NCBI GenBank assembly: GCA_900551345.1
Contig: URVP01000066.1
Coordinates: 1 to 7,772 of the forward strand
Direction: 5' to 3'
Length of the DNA: 7,772 nucleotides
Source of the DNA: an uncultured Eubacteriales bacterium
GTDB lineage: Bacteria; Bacillota; Clostridia; Monoglobales; UMGS1388
The translations under genes were made by a program, and so were the position numbers. The notes under the pieces were generated by a model that had not been told where the DNA came from, searched no databases, and was given only the letters and a program-made list of their open reading frames with translations. Shown one piece after another: positions 6,985 through 7,772 of this stretch. Each line of letters opens with the position of its first letter. Position 1 is the first letter of the stretch.

Positions 6985-7772
6985 TCATCTGCCTTTGCGG
7001 CAAATATCTATAAGCAAGCGAGCCAGTTTATCCGTATCATGCCGGGCAAGTTCATCGGCCGGGTTTATAAGGTCGGCTTCTACAAGCTGCACTTGTGTTT
7101 CGGCGAATTTTTCACGGTCTATTTTTACTTGCACCGAACCTTCGCTTTTATATTTTTCTGCCTTTTCCTTGCCTATTTTTGTGGAGTTAACTATGCAGTA
7201 ATCCACAAGTGTTTTATATGTATGATCCATTATTGCTTTATAATGGTCGTATGCTGTATGGCCGTGGGTTTCAAAGTACTGGGTCATTATGTTGCAGACA
7301 TACACGGTAGGTGCTTTTGAATTGTAAATTGCTTCGGGTATGCCTTTAACCAGCAGATTTGGAATTATACTTGTATAAAGAGAGCCGGGTCCCAGTACAA
7401 TAAGATCAGCCTCTTTGATTGCCTGTATTGCTTCGGGCAGAGGTTTAACATCACGGGGCAAAAGAGCGGTATGCTTTATGCGGCAGTTACATTCTTTTGC
7501 TGCAAGAGGAATTTTTGATTCGCCCCTCACGACTTTTCCGTTGGTGAGGGTAGCCTCTAAATCCACATTGTCAACGGTAACGGGCAAAACTCTGCCCCGG
7601 ACTTTAAGTACATCACTCATATTCTGAACGGCTGTTTCAAAATTGGGCGAAATTCCCGTCATAGCCGCCAAAAGAAGATTGCCGAAGCTTTGACCTTTTA
7701 AAGACCCTTCAGTAAATCGATAGTTTATTAAGTCGGAAATAAGCGGCTCGGCTTCTGCAAGCGCCATCATGC
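6985..7772 (-). CDS. yvcK: YvcK-family gluconeogenesis/morphogenesis factor, 5' end cut by window
   Basis: C-terminal 261 complete codons plus two bases of another from a CofD-like YvcK protein. B. subtilis YvcK binds UDP-sugars such as UDP-GlcNAc and is needed for growth and normal shape on gluconeogenic carbon sources. Family signatures are ALAEAEPLISDLINYRF (3-19 of the fragment), SFGNLLLAAMTGI (28-40), RGRVLPVT (58-65), GESKIP (83-88), LIVLGPGSLYTSIIPNLLV (123-141) and CNIMTQYFETHGHTAYDH (159-176). The last has YFET where most relatives have PGET. The two Met codons at the right edge are internal: homologues have about 60 or more residues before this point, and the frame runs off the window. 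RapZ (yvcJ) is expected just outside. The stop is TGA at 6985-6987, 31 nt ahead of whiA. The product is cytosolic, with no membrane segment seen. Confidence 0.95.
   Translation of the reverse strand, partial: MMALAEAEPLISDLINYRFTEGSLKGQSFGNLLLAAMTGISPNFETAVQNMSDVLKVRGRVLPVTVDNVDLEATLTNGKVVRGESKIPLAAKECNCRIKHTALLPRDVKPLPEAIQAIKEADLIVLGPGSLYTSIIPNLLVKGIPEAIYNSKAPTVYVCNIMTQYFETHGHTAYDHYKAIMDHTYKTLVDYCIVNSTKIGKEKAEKYKSEGSVQVKIDREKFAETQVQLVEADLINPADELARHDTDKLARLLIDICRKGR

Noticed and set aside
6971..6991. 6-bp inverted repeat CAGATG/CATCTG with 9-nt loop at the yvcK-whiA junction
   Set aside because: The stem is short and weak, has no U-tract, and overlaps the yvcK stop codon. It is not a credible terminator between co-transcribed genes.
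6661..7320. 219-residue plus-strand open frame across whiA and yvcK
   Set aside because: It runs opposite two conserved genes and spans their junction. The hydrophobic Phe/Tyr-rich composition is what antisense reading of this AT-biased sequence yields.
7762..7772. Met-Met codons at the right edge as a yvcK start
   Set aside because: They align with an internal conserved segment of YvcK. The frame stays open to the window edge and about 60 or more N-terminal residues are missing.

Overview
The window comes from the chromosome of a low-to-moderate-GC, Gram-positive anaerobe of the class Clostridia, probably an uncultured gut-type lineage. The reasons are the Firmicutes gene order yvcK-whiA followed by dnaE and pfkA, strong purine-rich ribosome binding sites ahead of most genes, and protein sequences of clostridial type. 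I cannot name a genus. All seven genes lie on the minus strand, so transcription runs from the right edge to the left edge. There is no RNA gene, mobile element or CRISPR array. No gap exceeds 88 bases.

Right to left: yvcK (gluconeogenesis/cell-wall factor, N-terminus cut by the window edge), whiA (DNA-binding regulator of the LAGLIDADG-like family) and dnaE (DNA polymerase III alpha subunit with an N-terminal PHP domain) are tightly packed, with gaps of 31 and 14 nt, and look like one transcript. After a 77-nt gap with a good sigma-A-type promoter candidate comes a small gene for a TRAP-family protein (mtrB, the tryptophan-activated RNA-binding attenuation protein). It is followed after 20 nt by a 63-residue DUF2007-like protein and, after 61 nt, by pfkA (ATP-dependent 6-phosphofructokinase). 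A perfect 13-bp hairpin ends this group. A MATE-family efflux transporter, truncated at the left edge, follows immediately, and its likely promoter elements lie inside the same hairpin.

Most of the region is core housekeeping: carbon flux and envelope control (YvcK), division or chromosome regulation (WhiA), replication (DnaE) and glycolysis (PfkA). The least ordinary element is the TRAP gene. It keeps the RNA-contact residues and nearly all of the tryptophan-pocket residues of the Bacillus protein, yet sits between dnaE and pfkA, away from the folE (mtrA) partner it has in Bacillus subtilis. A short run of UAG/GAG triplets with 2-nt spacers lies just upstream of its own ribosome binding site and may hint at autoregulation. 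I see no clearly new multi-gene system here.
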